A stretch of DNA of 64,000 bases from Streptomyces sp. WAC05374 (lineage in GTDB: Bacteria > Actinomycetota > Actinomycetes > Streptomycetales > Streptomycetaceae), in the NCBI RefSeq assembly GCF_004353505.1, contig NZ_SMNQ01000001.1, forward strand, positions 558,001-622,000, read 5' to 3'. Under the pieces are notes generated by a model. That model ran no database searches. It saw only the letters and a list, made by a program, of their open reading frames with translations, and had not been told where the DNA came from. The position numbers and the translations under genes are program-made. How positions within the stretch are numbered: the stretch's first letter is position 1; each line of letters starts with the position of its first letter. This document shows, piece after piece, positions 1 through 8,999 of the stretch.

Positions 1-233
1 GCGCACAGCTCGGCGATCCGCTTCTCGATCAGCGGCCGGTCGAACGTGTCGAAGCGGTTGGTGTTGTCCGGCAGCAGCAGACCGATCCCCCGGCCGTCCC
101 GGGCGACCTGGGTACCGGGCTCCCGCACCTCGGCGGCCTGGCCGCAGGCCGCGAGGCCCGAGGTGAGGGCCAGCCCGGCCGCCAGCAGCAGCGCGGGCCC
201 GGTCCGGCGGCGGCGCGTGCGCGTCCCGCTCAC
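1..233 (-). CDS. Sugar ABC transporter substrate-binding lipoprotein (N-terminal part only)
   Basis: Only the first 77 codons lie in the window; the rest runs off the left edge. The GTG start has AGGAGG about 8 bases upstream. The protein opens with a basic n-region (TRTRRRR), a hydrophobic stretch and a lipobox ending LAAC, so it should be an exported lipoprotein. The mature part begins with IGLLLPDNTNRFDTFDRPLI, typical of periplasmic sugar-binding proteins of the xylose/ribose type. Its GTG overlaps the TGA of the upstream phosphatase gene (GTGA), so the two are probably translationally coupled. Sugar identity cannot be judged from this fragment. It could be a sensor subunit rather than a transport protein, since its partner here is a signalling phosphatase. 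Confidence 0.8.
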   Translation of the reverse strand, partial: MSGTRTRRRRTGPALLLAAGLALTSGLAACGQAAEVREPGTQVARDGRGIGLLLPDNTNRFDTFDRPLIEKRIAELC

Positions 234-2779
234 CTTGATCGCCTCCTCCTGTCGCGGCGCGGGCGCGGCCCGGCGCCGTCACCGCTTCCGTCCTCCGCGC
301 CGCTTCCGTCCCCGTCCCCGGGCGGTTCGCGCGGCGACACGGCGATCTCGCACCACACCTGCTTGCCGCCGCTGAGCGGCACCGACCCCCACGACGTGGA
401 CACCGCCTCCACCAGCAGCAGCCCCCGGCCGCCGGTCGCCTCCCAGTCCACGCTGGTGGCCTTGACCGGGGCACGCGGCGAGGCGTCGTTGACGGCGATG
501 CGCAGGCGGTCGGCCGCCAGGGTCAGGTCGAGCCGCACCTCCCCCTGGGTGTGCGCGATGGCGTTGGTGACCAGCTCGGACACCGCCAGCAGGGCCATGT
601 CGACCTCCTCCGTCACGCCCCACCCGCGCAGGGTGCGCCCCGTGAAGCGGCGGGCGTGCATGACGGCGTCGGGCAGCCGCCACACCGCCCACCGGGCGCG
701 GATGGGCCGGACCCGCATCCCGTCGTAGCGCAGCAGCAGGACCGCCACGTCGTCGTCCCGCCGGCGCGTGCCGGCGACCAGCCCGTCGGCGATCCGCCCC
801 GGGTCGGCCGGGTCGGCGCCCCGCAGCGTCGCGCACACGGCGCGCATCCCGTCCTCCAGGCGGAGGGACGCGGACTCCACCAGGCCGTCGGTGAGCAGGG
901 CGATCAGGGTTCCGGGGCTGACCCCGACCTCGGTCAGCGGGTACTCGGCCTCGGCCATGACACCGAGCGGCGGCCCGCCCTCGATCTCCGGGGCCTCGGT
1001 GGTGCCGTCGGGGAGCCGCAGCAGCGGTGGCAGGTGCCCGGCCCGGACGATCCAGGCGAGGCCCTCCTCCATGTCGAGGTCGACATAGCAGCAGGTGGCG
1101 AACAGGTCGGTCTCCATGCCGACGAGCAGCCGGTTGGCGTGCGCCACGACGACGTCGGGCGGGTGGCCCTCCACCGCGTACGCCCGGATCGCCGTGCGCA
1201 TCTGCCCCATGATGGTGGCGGCCCCGGCGCTGTGTCCCTGGACGTCGCCGATGACCAGGGCCACGTGCCCGTCGGAGAGCGGGATGACGTCGTACCAGTC
1301 GCCGCCGACCTCCAGGCCGACGGTCGCGGGCAGGTACCGCGCCACCGCCTCGCCGCCCGGCAGCGCCGGGAGCTTGCGCGGAAGCAGGCTGCGCTGGAGC
1401 ATCGTGGCCAGTTCGTGCCCGGCGTTCAGGGCGTGGGCGCGCGTCAGCGCCTGGCCCACCAGACCGGCCGTCGCGGTCAGCAGGGAGCGCTCCTCCGGTC
1501 CGAAGCGGTGGTCGCCGTCCCATCCGACGAGGCAGACCCCCACCATGCGGCCGTCCGCCGGGAGCGGCAGGATCGCCAGGCCGCCGGGGCCGATGCCGGC
1601 GAGGCCGGGTTCGAGCGGGGTGCCGGGCGGCCACAGGGCCACATGGCCCTCCCGCAGCGCGCTCTCCAGGGTCGGCATGGTGTGGCTGGAGGCGTCCGGC
1701 CACTCCGAGCGCCACTCCGAGCGCCATGCGCCGGGCCAGGCGTCGGGCTGCGGCGGGTCCAGGAGGGTGACCACGAGGCGGTCGCCCTCCAGCTCGGCGA
1801 CTGCGATCCGGGTGGCCCCCAGCGGGGCGCGCAGGGACTCGACGACCACCCTGCTGACGTCCCGGATGGTGGTGGCGCCGGCCAGCGCGGCGGACAGCCG
1901 CTGCACCAGGGACACCTCGTCGGGGGTGGGGCGCAGGTAGGAGGCGTCGCCCACCACGCCCAGCACGCGCTCGGGCCGCCCGTCCGGGCCGCCCAGGACG
2001 CGGCAGCGCAGCCCGAGCCAGCGCAGTTCACCGCCGGGCCGGCGGATGCGGAACGCGAGCTGCTGGTGGGCGTCCGACCGGTCCGGCTCGACGACCGACA
2101 TCAGCGCCGGTACGTCGTCGGGTACGGCGCGCTCCAGCAGGGTGGACACCTGCCCGTCGAAGTCGGCGGGCGGAACGCCGAGCAGGTGGAGCACCTGCGT
2201 GTCCACGTCCATCCGCCCGGTCCGCAGCGTCAGCACGAAGGTCCCGCCGCGCAGCGGCAGCAGCGGCGGGCCCGTGGGCGAGCCCACCTGCACGGGCGCC
2301 GTGACGCGGGCCGCCGCCGCCTCCAGCCCGGCGGCCGTCTGGTCGGCGTAGAGCTCCAGGAACGCGCGCTGGTCGGCGCCGAAGCCGTCACCGTCCTTGC
2401 GCACCACGACGAGGCAGCCCAGCAACTGCGGGGCCGTCCCGAGCGGCAGCGCGCCCAGCGACACCGGCCCGCCCGCCCCGGCGGGGCCGGGCTCCTTCGA
2501 GGTCACCCACCGGGGCCGCCCGGCGCGGCAGGCGTCGGCCACCGCGGACGGCCCGGACAGGGCGTACACCGGGGGCAGCCCGTGGGCGCGCGAGTCACCG
2601 GCCGCCTCGGCCAGCCGCAGCTCGTCACCGCTGTCCGCCAGTACGTAGACAGCGGCGGTCTCCGCCCCGAAGGTAGCGAAGATCTGCCCGGTCAACGCGT
2701 GCACCGCCTCCCGCGCGGGCAGCCACCCGTGTGCGCCGCTCTTACCCCATGCTCCTCCTTCCCGGGCGCGGGGAGCCAC
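230..2779 (-). CDS. Multi-sensor SpoIIE-type PP2C phosphatase with C-terminal anti-sigma-like ATPase domain
   Basis: About 849 residues. Order of domains: GAF-like (about 20-145), PAS-like (about 180-285, RIRRPGGELRWLGLRCRVLG), second GAF (about 295-440), SpoIIE/PP2C phosphatase (about 465-665; GGDWYDVIPL and VIGDVQGHS carry the expected metal-binding Asp residues), then an RsbW-like HATPase (about 690-810; ELVTNAIAHTQ, GGRGLLLVEA). Such proteins dephosphorylate anti-sigma-factor antagonists; the fused kinase domain implies it may both add and remove the phosphate. The tail is acidic then basic (DGDGSGAEDGS...RRDRRRRSR). The start is uncertain: GTG at 2779 lies 9 bases after the upstream stop and has a poor RBS; a GTG near 2704 is an alternative. 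It is cotranscribed with DUF3662 upstream and a lipoprotein downstream. Confidence 0.88.
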   Translation of the reverse strand: MAPRAREGGAWGKSGAHGWLPAREAVHALTGQIFATFGAETAAVYVLADSGDELRLAEAAGDSRAHGLPPVYALSGPSAVADACRAGRPRWVTSKEPGPAGAGGPVSLGALPLGTAPQLLGCLVVVRKDGDGFGADQRAFLELYADQTAAGLEAAAARVTAPVQVGSPTGPPLLPLRGGTFVLTLRTGRMDVDTQVLHLLGVPPADFDGQVSTLLERAVPDDVPALMSVVEPDRSDAHQQLAFRIRRPGGELRWLGLRCRVLGGPDGRPERVLGVVGDASYLRPTPDEVSLVQRLSAALAGATTIRDVSRVVVESLRAPLGATRIAVAELEGDRLVVTLLDPPQPDAWPGAWRSEWRSEWPDASSHTMPTLESALREGHVALWPPGTPLEPGLAGIGPGGLAILPLPADGRMVGVCLVGWDGDHRFGPEERSLLTATAGLVGQALTRAHALNAGHELATMLQRSLLPRKLPALPGGEAVARYLPATVGLEVGGDWYDVIPLSDGHVALVIGDVQGHSAGAATIMGQMRTAIRAYAVEGHPPDVVVAHANRLLVGMETDLFATCCYVDLDMEEGLAWIVRAGHLPPLLRLPDGTTEAPEIEGGPPLGVMAEAEYPLTEVGVSPGTLIALLTDGLVESASLRLEDGMRAVCATLRGADPADPGRIADGLVAGTRRRDDDVAVLLLRYDGMRVRPIRARWAVWRLPDAVMHARRFTGRTLRGWGVTEEVDMALLAVSELVTNAIAHTQGEVRLDLTLAADRLRIAVNDASPRAPVKATSVDWEATGGRGLLLVEAVSTSWGSVPLSGGKQVWCEIAVSPREPPGDGDGSGAEDGSGDGAGPRPRRDRRRRSR

Positions 2780-2788
2780 TCAGGGGCG

Positions 2789-3196
2789 TCAGCCCCCCGC
2801 CGGGAAGGCGTCGGCGCGGACGTGCGGCATGGGGCTGCTGCTCACCCGGTAGGGGTCGTCGGGCGGGCGCGCCGCCGGGGTGATGCGCACGGTCAGCGGC
2901 CCCGCCCACTCGTACCCCTTCTCGTCGCCGTGGCGGGCCAGCACGTCCGTCAGGGCCTGGCCCACGTCACCGCCCCCGCGGCGCAGCAGCGTCTCGTGGA
3001 CCCGGGCGTCCAGCTCCACCTCGTAGGCGTTGGGCACGACCACTCTGCTCCCGCTGCACACCACGGCGTGGTCGTCGCACTCGTGGCGCAGCGCGTCGAG
3101 CAGCTCGACCGGTTCGTGGTGGAGGGCCTTGGAGACGAGCGCGCTCTGCCAGCGCTCTAGGGCCCGTTCCCATCGCGTCAGGGTTCCCATGGCCAT
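2789..3196 (-). CDS. Stand-alone DUF3662 (FhaA N-terminal-like) protein
   Basis: 135 residues. The segment HHEPVELLDALRHECDD followed by AVVCSGSRVVVPNAYEVEL matches the DUF3662 domain at the N-terminus of FhaA, the FHA-domain protein acting with PknB/PknA and MviN in actinobacterial cell-wall control. Here no FHA domain is present: the protein stops after DUF3662 plus a short tail, so it is either a truncated relative or a dedicated single-domain protein. The start chosen is ATG 3196; a second ATG two codons later (3190) is equally possible. It lies between a 48-aa small gene and the SpoIIE phosphatase gene (9-base gap), suggesting one signalling operon. Confidence 0.72.
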   Translation of the reverse strand: MAMGTLTRWERALERWQSALVSKALHHEPVELLDALRHECDDHAVVCSGSRVVVPNAYEVELDARVHETLLRRGGGDVGQALTDVLARHGDEKGYEWAGPLTVRITPAARPPDDPYRVSSSPMPHVRADAFPAGG

Positions 3197-3218
3197 TCGT
3201 CGGGGCTCCGCTCCCTCG

Positions 3219-3365
3219 TCACCGGCGCCCGCGCAGCCGGCCGAGCAGCCGGCGGGCCCGGTCGCGGTTGCGCGGGTCGGCGGCGGCGCGGCGCGCCGAC
3301 GCGATGGTCCGCTGCCCCTGCGGGCTGCGGGTGAACTGCTTGATGCGTGTCATCAGTCCGGACAT
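3219..3365 (-). CDS. Small basic protein of 48 aa, unknown function
   Basis: ATG at 3365 is preceded by GGAGG with good spacing and opens a 48-codon frame ending in TGA. The product (MSGLMTRIKQFTRSPQGQ...) is rich in Arg and Ala, contains ARRAAADPRNRDRARRLLGR and ends LRGRR. It has no signal peptide or membrane segment; it looks like an amphipathic, nucleic-acid- or membrane-surface-binding helix. Small proteins of this style are common in Streptomyces, but I cannot assign a role. It stops 22 bases before the DUF3662 start, so it is probably the first gene of that operon. Confidence 0.65.
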   Translation of the reverse strand: MSGLMTRIKQFTRSPQGQRTIASARRAAADPRNRDRARRLLGRLRGRR

Positions 3366-3399
3366 GGCACCTCCCGAAGTGTGTGTGCGTACCGCCCGC

Positions 3400-4281
3400 C
3401 TACCCGGTGGCGTCCGACGGATGTGTGGCCGTCGCCATCAGACGTTTCATGGAGGCGGCGGCGCGCACGGCCGCGTCGGCGCAGCAGTTGTTGAACAGCA
3501 CGTGCACACGCGCGACCCGGGAGGCCAGGGCGTGGAGGCGGGGCCGCCACTCCGCGAGCTCGCCGGGCGCGTAGCTGTGCCGGAACCGGTCCTCCTTGCT
3601 GCCCCTGCCCCAGGCGGGGCTGCGCCCGTGGAAGCGGACCACCGCGAGGTCGGGCGACGTGACCGGGGTGACCGGGGGGATGGAGCCGGGCAGGCCCTGC
3701 GCCATGTCCACGGCCACGGCGGCCGCGTCCAGCTCCGTCAGCAGGGCGGTGGTACGGGCGCGGTGGTCGTCGAGCCACCAGCCGGGGTGGCGGAACTCCA
3801 CGGCGACGGGCCAGTCGGCGGCGCGCCGCCGGGTGTGCCGCAGGACGGTCTCGGACCGGGCGCCGGGGGCGAACCAGGGCGGGAACTGGAACAGCAGGGT
3901 GCCGAGGCGGCCGGTGTCGCGCAGCGGGCGCAGCGCGTCGCTGAAACGGTGCCAGATCTCGTTCAGGAACCCGGGGTCGCCGGTGGCGTGGGCCCGGGCG
4001 CGCAGGTCGGCGGGGAGGGCGGCGGGGCGGGTGGGGTGGCCGGTGAGGAGGGAGAACGCCTTGACGTCGAACCGGAAACCCGGCGGGGTGCGCTCGGTCC
4101 ACAGGAGGCTGTTGCGGATGCTGGGCAGTGCGTAGTACGTGGCGTCGACCTCGACCACGGGGAAGTGCTCGGCGTAGTGCCTCAGCCGTCCTTCCGCGTC
4201 CCGTCGCCCCGGCGGGTACCACCCGCTGCTCACAAGTGCCTTGTCCGTCCAGGAACATGTACCGATCAGGATCTCACCCAT
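3400..4281 (-). CDS. DUF72 (YecE-type) family protein
   Basis: 293 residues beginning MGEILIGTCSWTDKALVSSG, followed by LRHYAEHFPVVEVDATYYAL, PPGFRFDVKAFSLLTGHPTR, FQFPPWF, VEFRHPGW and YVLFNNC-like HVLFNNC near the end; this is the signature order of DUF72 TIM-barrel proteins (E. coli YecE, B. subtilis YunF). The biochemical role of the family is not established. The gene is monocistronic, divergent from the next gene with 53 bases between starts. Confidence 0.85.
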   Translation of the reverse strand: MGEILIGTCSWTDKALVSSGWYPPGRRDAEGRLRHYAEHFPVVEVDATYYALPSIRNSLLWTERTPPGFRFDVKAFSLLTGHPTRPAALPADLRARAHATGDPGFLNEIWHRFSDALRPLRDTGRLGTLLFQFPPWFAPGARSETVLRHTRRRAADWPVAVEFRHPGWWLDDHRARTTALLTELDAAAVAVDMAQGLPGSIPPVTPVTSPDLAVVRFHGRSPAWGRGSKEDRFRHSYAPGELAEWRPRLHALASRVARVHVLFNNCCADAAVRAAASMKRLMATATHPSDATG

Positions 4282-4334
4282 GCGGCCCGCCTACCCCGGT
4301 GCGGGCGGCCGCCACGACGTCCACGAGGAACCCG

Positions 4335-5159
4335 ATGACCGACGCCCCAGCCCCCCGCGGCTCCGCTCCTTCGTTCCTGCTGCACCCGGGCGACCCGGGC
4401 TCGCCCGTGCTCCTCCACGTCCCGCACTCGGCGCGCGCCATACCGGCGGAGGTCCGCGCCGGCATCGTGCTGGACGACCGCGCCCTCGCGGTGGAGCTGG
4501 ACCACATCACCGACGCGTACACGGCGGAGGTCGCCGCGGGAGCGGCCGAGGGCGCGCGGGTCGCGCCCTGGCGGTTCGTCAACCAGCTCTCCCGGCTGGT
4601 CGTCGACCCGGAGCGGTTTCCCGACGAGCGCGAGGAGATGGCGGCCGTGGGCATGGGCGCGGTCTACACGCGCACCACGCACCGCGAGGAACTGCGCCCG
4701 GCCGGTTGCGACGCCCGGCCCCTGATCGAGCGTTGGTTCCGCCCCTACGCGGAGGCGATGACGAGGGCCGTGGCCGAGCGGCTCGACGCGGCCGGGCGCG
4801 CCGTGATCGTCGACGTCCACTCCTACCCGGCGAAGGCGCTGCCCTACGAGCTGCACGGCGACGGGCCGCGCCCGCCGGTCTGCCTGGGCACCGACGCGTT
4901 CCACACCCCGGCGCCGCTGCTGGACGCGGCGCGCCGGGCGTTCGAGGACTTCGGCGGGACGGAGCTGAACACCCCCTTCGCGGGCACGTACGTGCCGCTG
5001 CGGTACTACGGGAAGGACCCGCGGGTGAGCGCGCTGATGGTGGAGATCCGGCGCGACCTGTACCTGGACGGGCGCGGCGAGCCCGTCCAGCGGGGTGTCG
5101 ACGCGCTGTCGGGCGCGCTGGCGGCTCTCGTGGACGCCGTTCAGCACACCTTCCGGTAG
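4335..5159 (+). CDS. N-formylglutamate amidohydrolase-like (HutG/FGase family) enzyme
   Basis: 274 residues from ATG 4335, with GAGGAA at 4325-4330 as RBS; longer in-frame readings upstream run into the divergent DUF72 gene and were not used. Family motifs: LLHVPHSARAIP, AVELDHITDAY, APWRFVNQLSRLVVDPERF, IVDVHSYP and LMVEIRRDLYLD, as in N-formylglutamate deformylases that release formate and glutamate in histidine degradation. No other hut gene is nearby, so the natural substrate may be another N-formyl or amide compound. The last 19 bases overlap the 3' end of the convergent WD40 gene. Confidence 0.82.
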   Translation: MTDAPAPRGSAPSFLLHPGDPGSPVLLHVPHSARAIPAEVRAGIVLDDRALAVELDHITDAYTAEVAAGAAEGARVAPWRFVNQLSRLVVDPERFPDEREEMAAVGMGAVYTRTTHREELRPAGCDARPLIERWFRPYAEAMTRAVAERLDAAGRAVIVDVHSYPAKALPYELHGDGPRPPVCLGTDAFHTPAPLLDAARRAFEDFGGTELNTPFAGTYVPLRYYGKDPRVSALMVEIRRDLYLDGRGEPVQRGVDALSGALAALVDAVQHTFR

Positions 5160-8100
5160 GGGATGCCGGGCAGGTACGTCCGCCACTCGGCGGGCGAGAG
5201 CGTCCCTCCTGCGCGGCGGCACACCTCGGTGACCGCTCGCGCCGGGTCGATGTCGTACGTCTGGACGGGGACGCGTGCCCCCGTCGCGTGCAGGGTCCGG
5301 CCGTCCGGGCCGAAGGCGAGCGACAGGACGGCGTCGCCCGCGCCGGGCAGGGCGGTGCCCAGCGGCTGCTGGGAGGCGACGTCCCACAGCCGCACGGTGC
5401 CGTACGACCCGGCGGCGGCGAGGAGGGAACCGTCGGGCGAGAAGGCCACGGCGGTGGTCTCCTCCGGGAGGCCCGGCATGCCCTTGGACAGGCCGCCGGA
5501 CAGCAGCCCGAGCGGTGTGCGCAGCCGCCCGTCCCACAGGGTGATGCCGGCCCCCGAGTCGACCACGGCGGCGCGGTCGCCGGCGGGGCTGAACACGGTG
5601 CGGCACGCGCAGTTCTCCAGCCCGGTGCGCTCGTGGCCGTCCCCCGTGGTGCGGACGAGGGAGCCCATGTCCGTCAGGACCGCTCCGCCGTCGGGCAGGA
5701 CGGCGGTCAGCGCTCCGGCGTCCCCGTTGACGCCGTCGTTCCTCCCCCGGTCCAGGACCCGCAGCTTCGTGCCGTCGGCGGCGTCCCGGACCGTGATCCC
5801 GCCGCCCGAGTCGGATGTGGTCATCAGGGTCCTGCCGTCCGGGCCGAGCGCGACACCGGTGAACGCCATGTCCTCGGGCGAGGCGGTGATGTCCGCGAGG
5901 CTCCGGTTGCGGGTGGTGTCCCACACGGTGATCCGGGTCGGCTGCCCGAGGACGTCGGCCGCGTCCCGGCCGAAGGCGAGGCGCCGTCCGTCGGCGCTCA
6001 GCGACATCAGGACGGGGGAGTCCGCCGAGGCTCCGCCCGTCGGTGCCGCGGGGACGGTGGCCAGGTGCCGGCCCGTACGACCGTCGAGGAGGGACAGGCG
6101 GCCGGCGCGGACGACGGCGACGACACGGCCGTCGGCGCTGTGGACGGCCTGGGTGGCCGCGCCGTCCTGCCACGAGGAGTCCATGGCCCGGCTCACGTCG
6201 AGGCTGCGCACGGTCTGGGTGCCCTGGGGGTTGCCGGTCGTGTAGCGCAGCACACGGGCCCGTGTGTCGATGCGTACCTCTTCGGGCCCCTCCTCCGCCA
6301 CCGGGTGCCGGAAGACCGGGCCGTGGGGGCGGTCCAGGCGCCACAGGAGGATGTCGCCCGTACCGACGCCGGCCGCGAACCTCCCGTCGGGGCTGAAGAC
6401 GAAGTCCACGGGAGCGACCTGCTCGAGCCTGGGCAGCTCCTTGCCCGAGGAGACGTCGACGCGTCTGAGGCCGTGTCCGTCCTGGATGGCCAGGGCGCGC
6501 CCGTCCGGGGTGAACCACGGGACGCCCTCCGCCTCGCAGGACGGCCGGCCGGTCCAGGCGGTGTCCGCGCGGCGGTCGGTGCGCAGGTCCCAGAGCTGCA
6601 GCCCGCCCGGGGTGCACAGGGCGAGCGACCGGCCGTCCGGGGAGACGTCGCCCCACAACCGGTCGTCCTCGCCGGGGAACGCACGGGCGAACCGCCGTGT
6701 GCCGCTGCGGACGTCCCACACCTCCACGCGGTCGTCCACCCGCACCACCACGGAGTTCCCGCTGTGGCTGAACGCCAGGGCGTAGCTCGACCCCTCGAGA
6801 CCCTCCGCCCCCGCGACGACGGCGGAGCCGGGGGGCGCCGTGTCGCGGGCGAGGGGCGGGCCGTGCCAGCGCCCGGCCCGTATGTCCCACAGCCGCAGCC
6901 GCGAGCCCGTGTCGGTCCAGACGGTCAGGAACCGTCCGTCGGGCGAGATCTGGTGCCCCAGGGTCGAGGCGTCCTCGTCGAACGGGGTCCGGTAGGTGGC
7001 CGAGGCCCGCCGGGTCCGCAGGTCCCACAGGGTGACCTTGTTCGCCTCCGCGCTGATCAGTGTGCGGCCGTCGGCGCTCAGGGCCGTCGACTCCTCCGGG
7101 CCGCCCGGCGGGGTGAACGGTTCCAGCTCCGGCTGGGCCAGCGCGCCCAGCAGGGCCGAGCGGGTCTCCGGTGTGCGGTTGAGCTGCCAGGCGGCCACGC
7201 TCAGGCGCAGCGCGGTGCGCGGGTCGGAGGGGCGCAGCCCCTCGGCGGCCGTGGCGGCGCGGCGGGCCGCAGACGCGAGGCGCTCGTGCTCACTGGTCCG
7301 GTTCTGCTGCCAGGCGACGGTGCCGACGACGAGGGCGAGGACGAGCAGCAGGACGGCGGAGCCGACCAGGGCGCGGTGGCGCCGGCGCTCCCGGGTGCGG
7401 GTGGCGCGGCCGGCGTCGAGGAACTCCCGCTCCAGCGGGGTCAGGTCGCCGTCGCGGCCGGTGCCGGCGAAGCACTCCTCGGCCTCGGCGAGCCGGACGC
7501 CGCGGTAGAGCGCTCCGGCGTCCCTGCCCAGGTCCCGCCAGGCGATGGCGGCCTGGGTGAGGCGGCGCAGGACGCGCAGCCGGTCACGGTCGTCCTCGAT
7601 CCAGGCGGTGAGGCGGGGCCAGCCGCTGATCAGTGCCTCGTGGGCGAGGTGGACGGTGGTGCCGTCCAGGGTGATCAGGCGGGCGCGGGCCAGGCGGTCC
7701 AGTACGGCGTCGACCTCCCCGGCGCGTTCCGGGCCGCCCGTCTCCAGTTCCGCGCGGTCCACCGGGCGGCGGGTGTCGGCGGTGCCGTCGCCGGGGGCGA
7801 TGAGCCGCAGCAGGACGCGCCGCGTGAGGGCGGCCTGCTCCCGGTCGAGCCCGGCGTACAGCTCCTCCGCCGTCTGGGCGATGGCGCCGCGTACGCCGCC
7901 GGCCGCCTCGTACGCCCTGAGGGTGAGGGTGCGGCCGGAGCGCCGGCGCCAGGTCTCCAGCAGGGCGTGGGAGAGCAGCGGCAGGCCGCCGGGCTCCCCG
8001 GCGGTCTCCTCCACGAGCCGGGCGGTCAGGGCGCGTTCGACGATGAGGCCGCGTGCGGCGGCGGGCTTGACGACGGCCTCCCGGAGTTCCTCGGGGCGCA

Positions 8101-8899
8101 TCGGGCCCACGGGTACTCCGGCGTCGCGCAGCACGTCCACCAGTCCGGGGTGCTCGAGGCACCGCCCGAAGAAGTCCGCGCGGATGCCGAGGACCACGCG
8201 CAGCCGGGCGGCCGGCTCCCGGGCGGCCAGCAGCGTGGCGATGAACTCGGCGCGTTCGGCGGGGTCGGGGCAGAGGGTGAAGACCTCCTCGAACTGGTCG
8301 ACCAGGACGTGGGTGTCGCCCCTGCCGGGGGCCGGCCGCAGCGCGGCGCCGTGGGTGCGCACGGGGTGCTCGCCGGGGGTGAGGATGCGGATCGCGGCCG
8401 GCCGTGGCTCCGTCGCCTGCCGCAGCCGGGGTATGAGGCCGGCGCGCAGCAGGGAGGACTTCCCGCTGCCGGACGGCCCGACGACCGCCGCGCACCGGTG
8501 GGTGCGGGTGAGTTCCAGGAGGTTGTCCACGAGGGGCGCGCGTCCGAAGAACACCTCGGCGTGCCCGGGTTCGAACCGGGCCAGTCCCCGGTACGGCGGG
8601 TCCTCGCCGTCCCCGTTCTCCTGCGGGACGGCGGCGACCTCCTCCGCCACGGCGTGCCACCGCTTCTCCCACTCCGCCGCGTCGCCGCCGCACGCCGCCA
8701 CGTAGGCGAGGGTCACCGCCAGCGTCGGCAGCCGCTCCCCCGACGCGGCCTGTGACAGCGCGGGCGCGGAGTACGACGACCGTCGTGCCATCGCCCGGTA
8801 GGTGGGGCCGCCGGCCCCGGCGCGCAGCGTGCGCAACTCCACCGCGAAGCGCTCGACCGGTCCCGCTGCGGGATCGAGCGGATTCTCACGACGACCCAT
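5141..8899 (-). CDS. HTH - nSTAND ATPase - TM - WD40 repeat protein
   Basis: 1252 residues. An N-terminal Xre-like region (about 15-70; YSAPALSQAASGERLPTLAV) is followed by PYRGLARFEPGHAEVFFGR, the hallmark entry into an nSTAND1 NTPase with Walker [15 protein letters not shown] (about 140-155) and an HVLVDQFEEVF Walker B region. A single membrane segment (about 510-532, AVLLLVLALVVGTVAW) leads into a long set of WD40 blades (about 590-1240; repeated F/LSPDGR...LWD motifs). Streptomyces carry many such proteins; some STAND-WD40 proteins act as signal-induced scaffolds. No effector domain (protease, nuclease, TIR) is fused here. Starts at ATG 8899. Confidence 0.88.
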   Translation of the reverse strand: MGRRENPLDPAAGPVERFAVELRTLRAGAGGPTYRAMARRSSYSAPALSQAASGERLPTLAVTLAYVAACGGDAAEWEKRWHAVAEEVAAVPQENGDGEDPPYRGLARFEPGHAEVFFGRAPLVDNLLELTRTHRCAAVVGPSGSGKSSLLRAGLIPRLRQATEPRPAAIRILTPGEHPVRTHGAALRPAPGRGDTHVLVDQFEEVFTLCPDPAERAEFIATLLAAREPAARLRVVLGIRADFFGRCLEHPGLVDVLRDAGVPVGPMRPEELREAVVKPAAARGLIVERALTARLVEETAGEPGGLPLLSHALLETWRRRSGRTLTLRAYEAAGGVRGAIAQTAEELYAGLDREQAALTRRVLLRLIAPGDGTADTRRPVDRAELETGGPERAGEVDAVLDRLARARLITLDGTTVHLAHEALISGWPRLTAWIEDDRDRLRVLRRLTQAAIAWRDLGRDAGALYRGVRLAEAEECFAGTGRDGDLTPLEREFLDAGRATRTRERRRHRALVGSAVLLLVLALVVGTVAWQQNRTSEHERLASAARRAATAAEGLRPSDPRTALRLSVAAWQLNRTPETRSALLGALAQPELEPFTPPGGPEESTALSADGRTLISAEANKVTLWDLRTRRASATYRTPFDEDASTLGHQISPDGRFLTVWTDTGSRLRLWDIRAGRWHGPPLARDTAPPGSAVVAGAEGLEGSSYALAFSHSGNSVVVRVDDRVEVWDVRSGTRRFARAFPGEDDRLWGDVSPDGRSLALCTPGGLQLWDLRTDRRADTAWTGRPSCEAEGVPWFTPDGRALAIQDGHGLRRVDVSSGKELPRLEQVAPVDFVFSPDGRFAAGVGTGDILLWRLDRPHGPVFRHPVAEEGPEEVRIDTRARVLRYTTGNPQGTQTVRSLDVSRAMDSSWQDGAATQAVHSADGRVVAVVRAGRLSLLDGRTGRHLATVPAAPTGGASADSPVLMSLSADGRRLAFGRDAADVLGQPTRITVWDTTRNRSLADITASPEDMAFTGVALGPDGRTLMTTSDSGGGITVRDAADGTKLRVLDRGRNDGVNGDAGALTAVLPDGGAVLTDMGSLVRTTGDGHERTGLENCACRTVFSPAGDRAAVVDSGAGITLWDGRLRTPLGLLSGGLSKGMPGLPEETTAVAFSPDGSLLAAAGSYGTVRLWDVASQQPLGTALPGAGDAVLSLAFGPDGRTLHATGARVPVQTYDIDPARAVTEVCRRAGGTLSPAEWRTYLPGIPYRKVC

Positions 8900-8999
8900 G
8901 TCCAGCCCCCCCGTGGCCGTGGTCCGTACCGCAGTTGTGCCGCCGTCACGCTAGGACGCCTGTTCGCGGCGGCCAAGGCGGCGCGCGCCGGGGCGGCGG

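Noticed and set aside
551..3160. Very long plus-strand open frame (869 codons) opposite the SpoIIE phosphatase gene
   Set aside because: GC-rich codon bias leaves antisense frames open; the translation is low-complexity (Arg/Gly/Val/Gln), has no domain and lacks a sensible RBS, while the minus strand encodes clear GAF/SpoIIE/HATPase motifs.
3400..5159. N-formylglutamate amidohydrolase as part of a histidine-utilisation operon
   Set aside because: No hutH, hutU or hutI gene in the neighbourhood; only the family assignment is kept.
4241..8755. 1504-codon plus-strand open frame
   Set aside because: Shadow of the amidohydrolase and the antisense of the nSTAND-WD40 gene; no recognisable domain and composition typical of out-of-frame GC-rich DNA.
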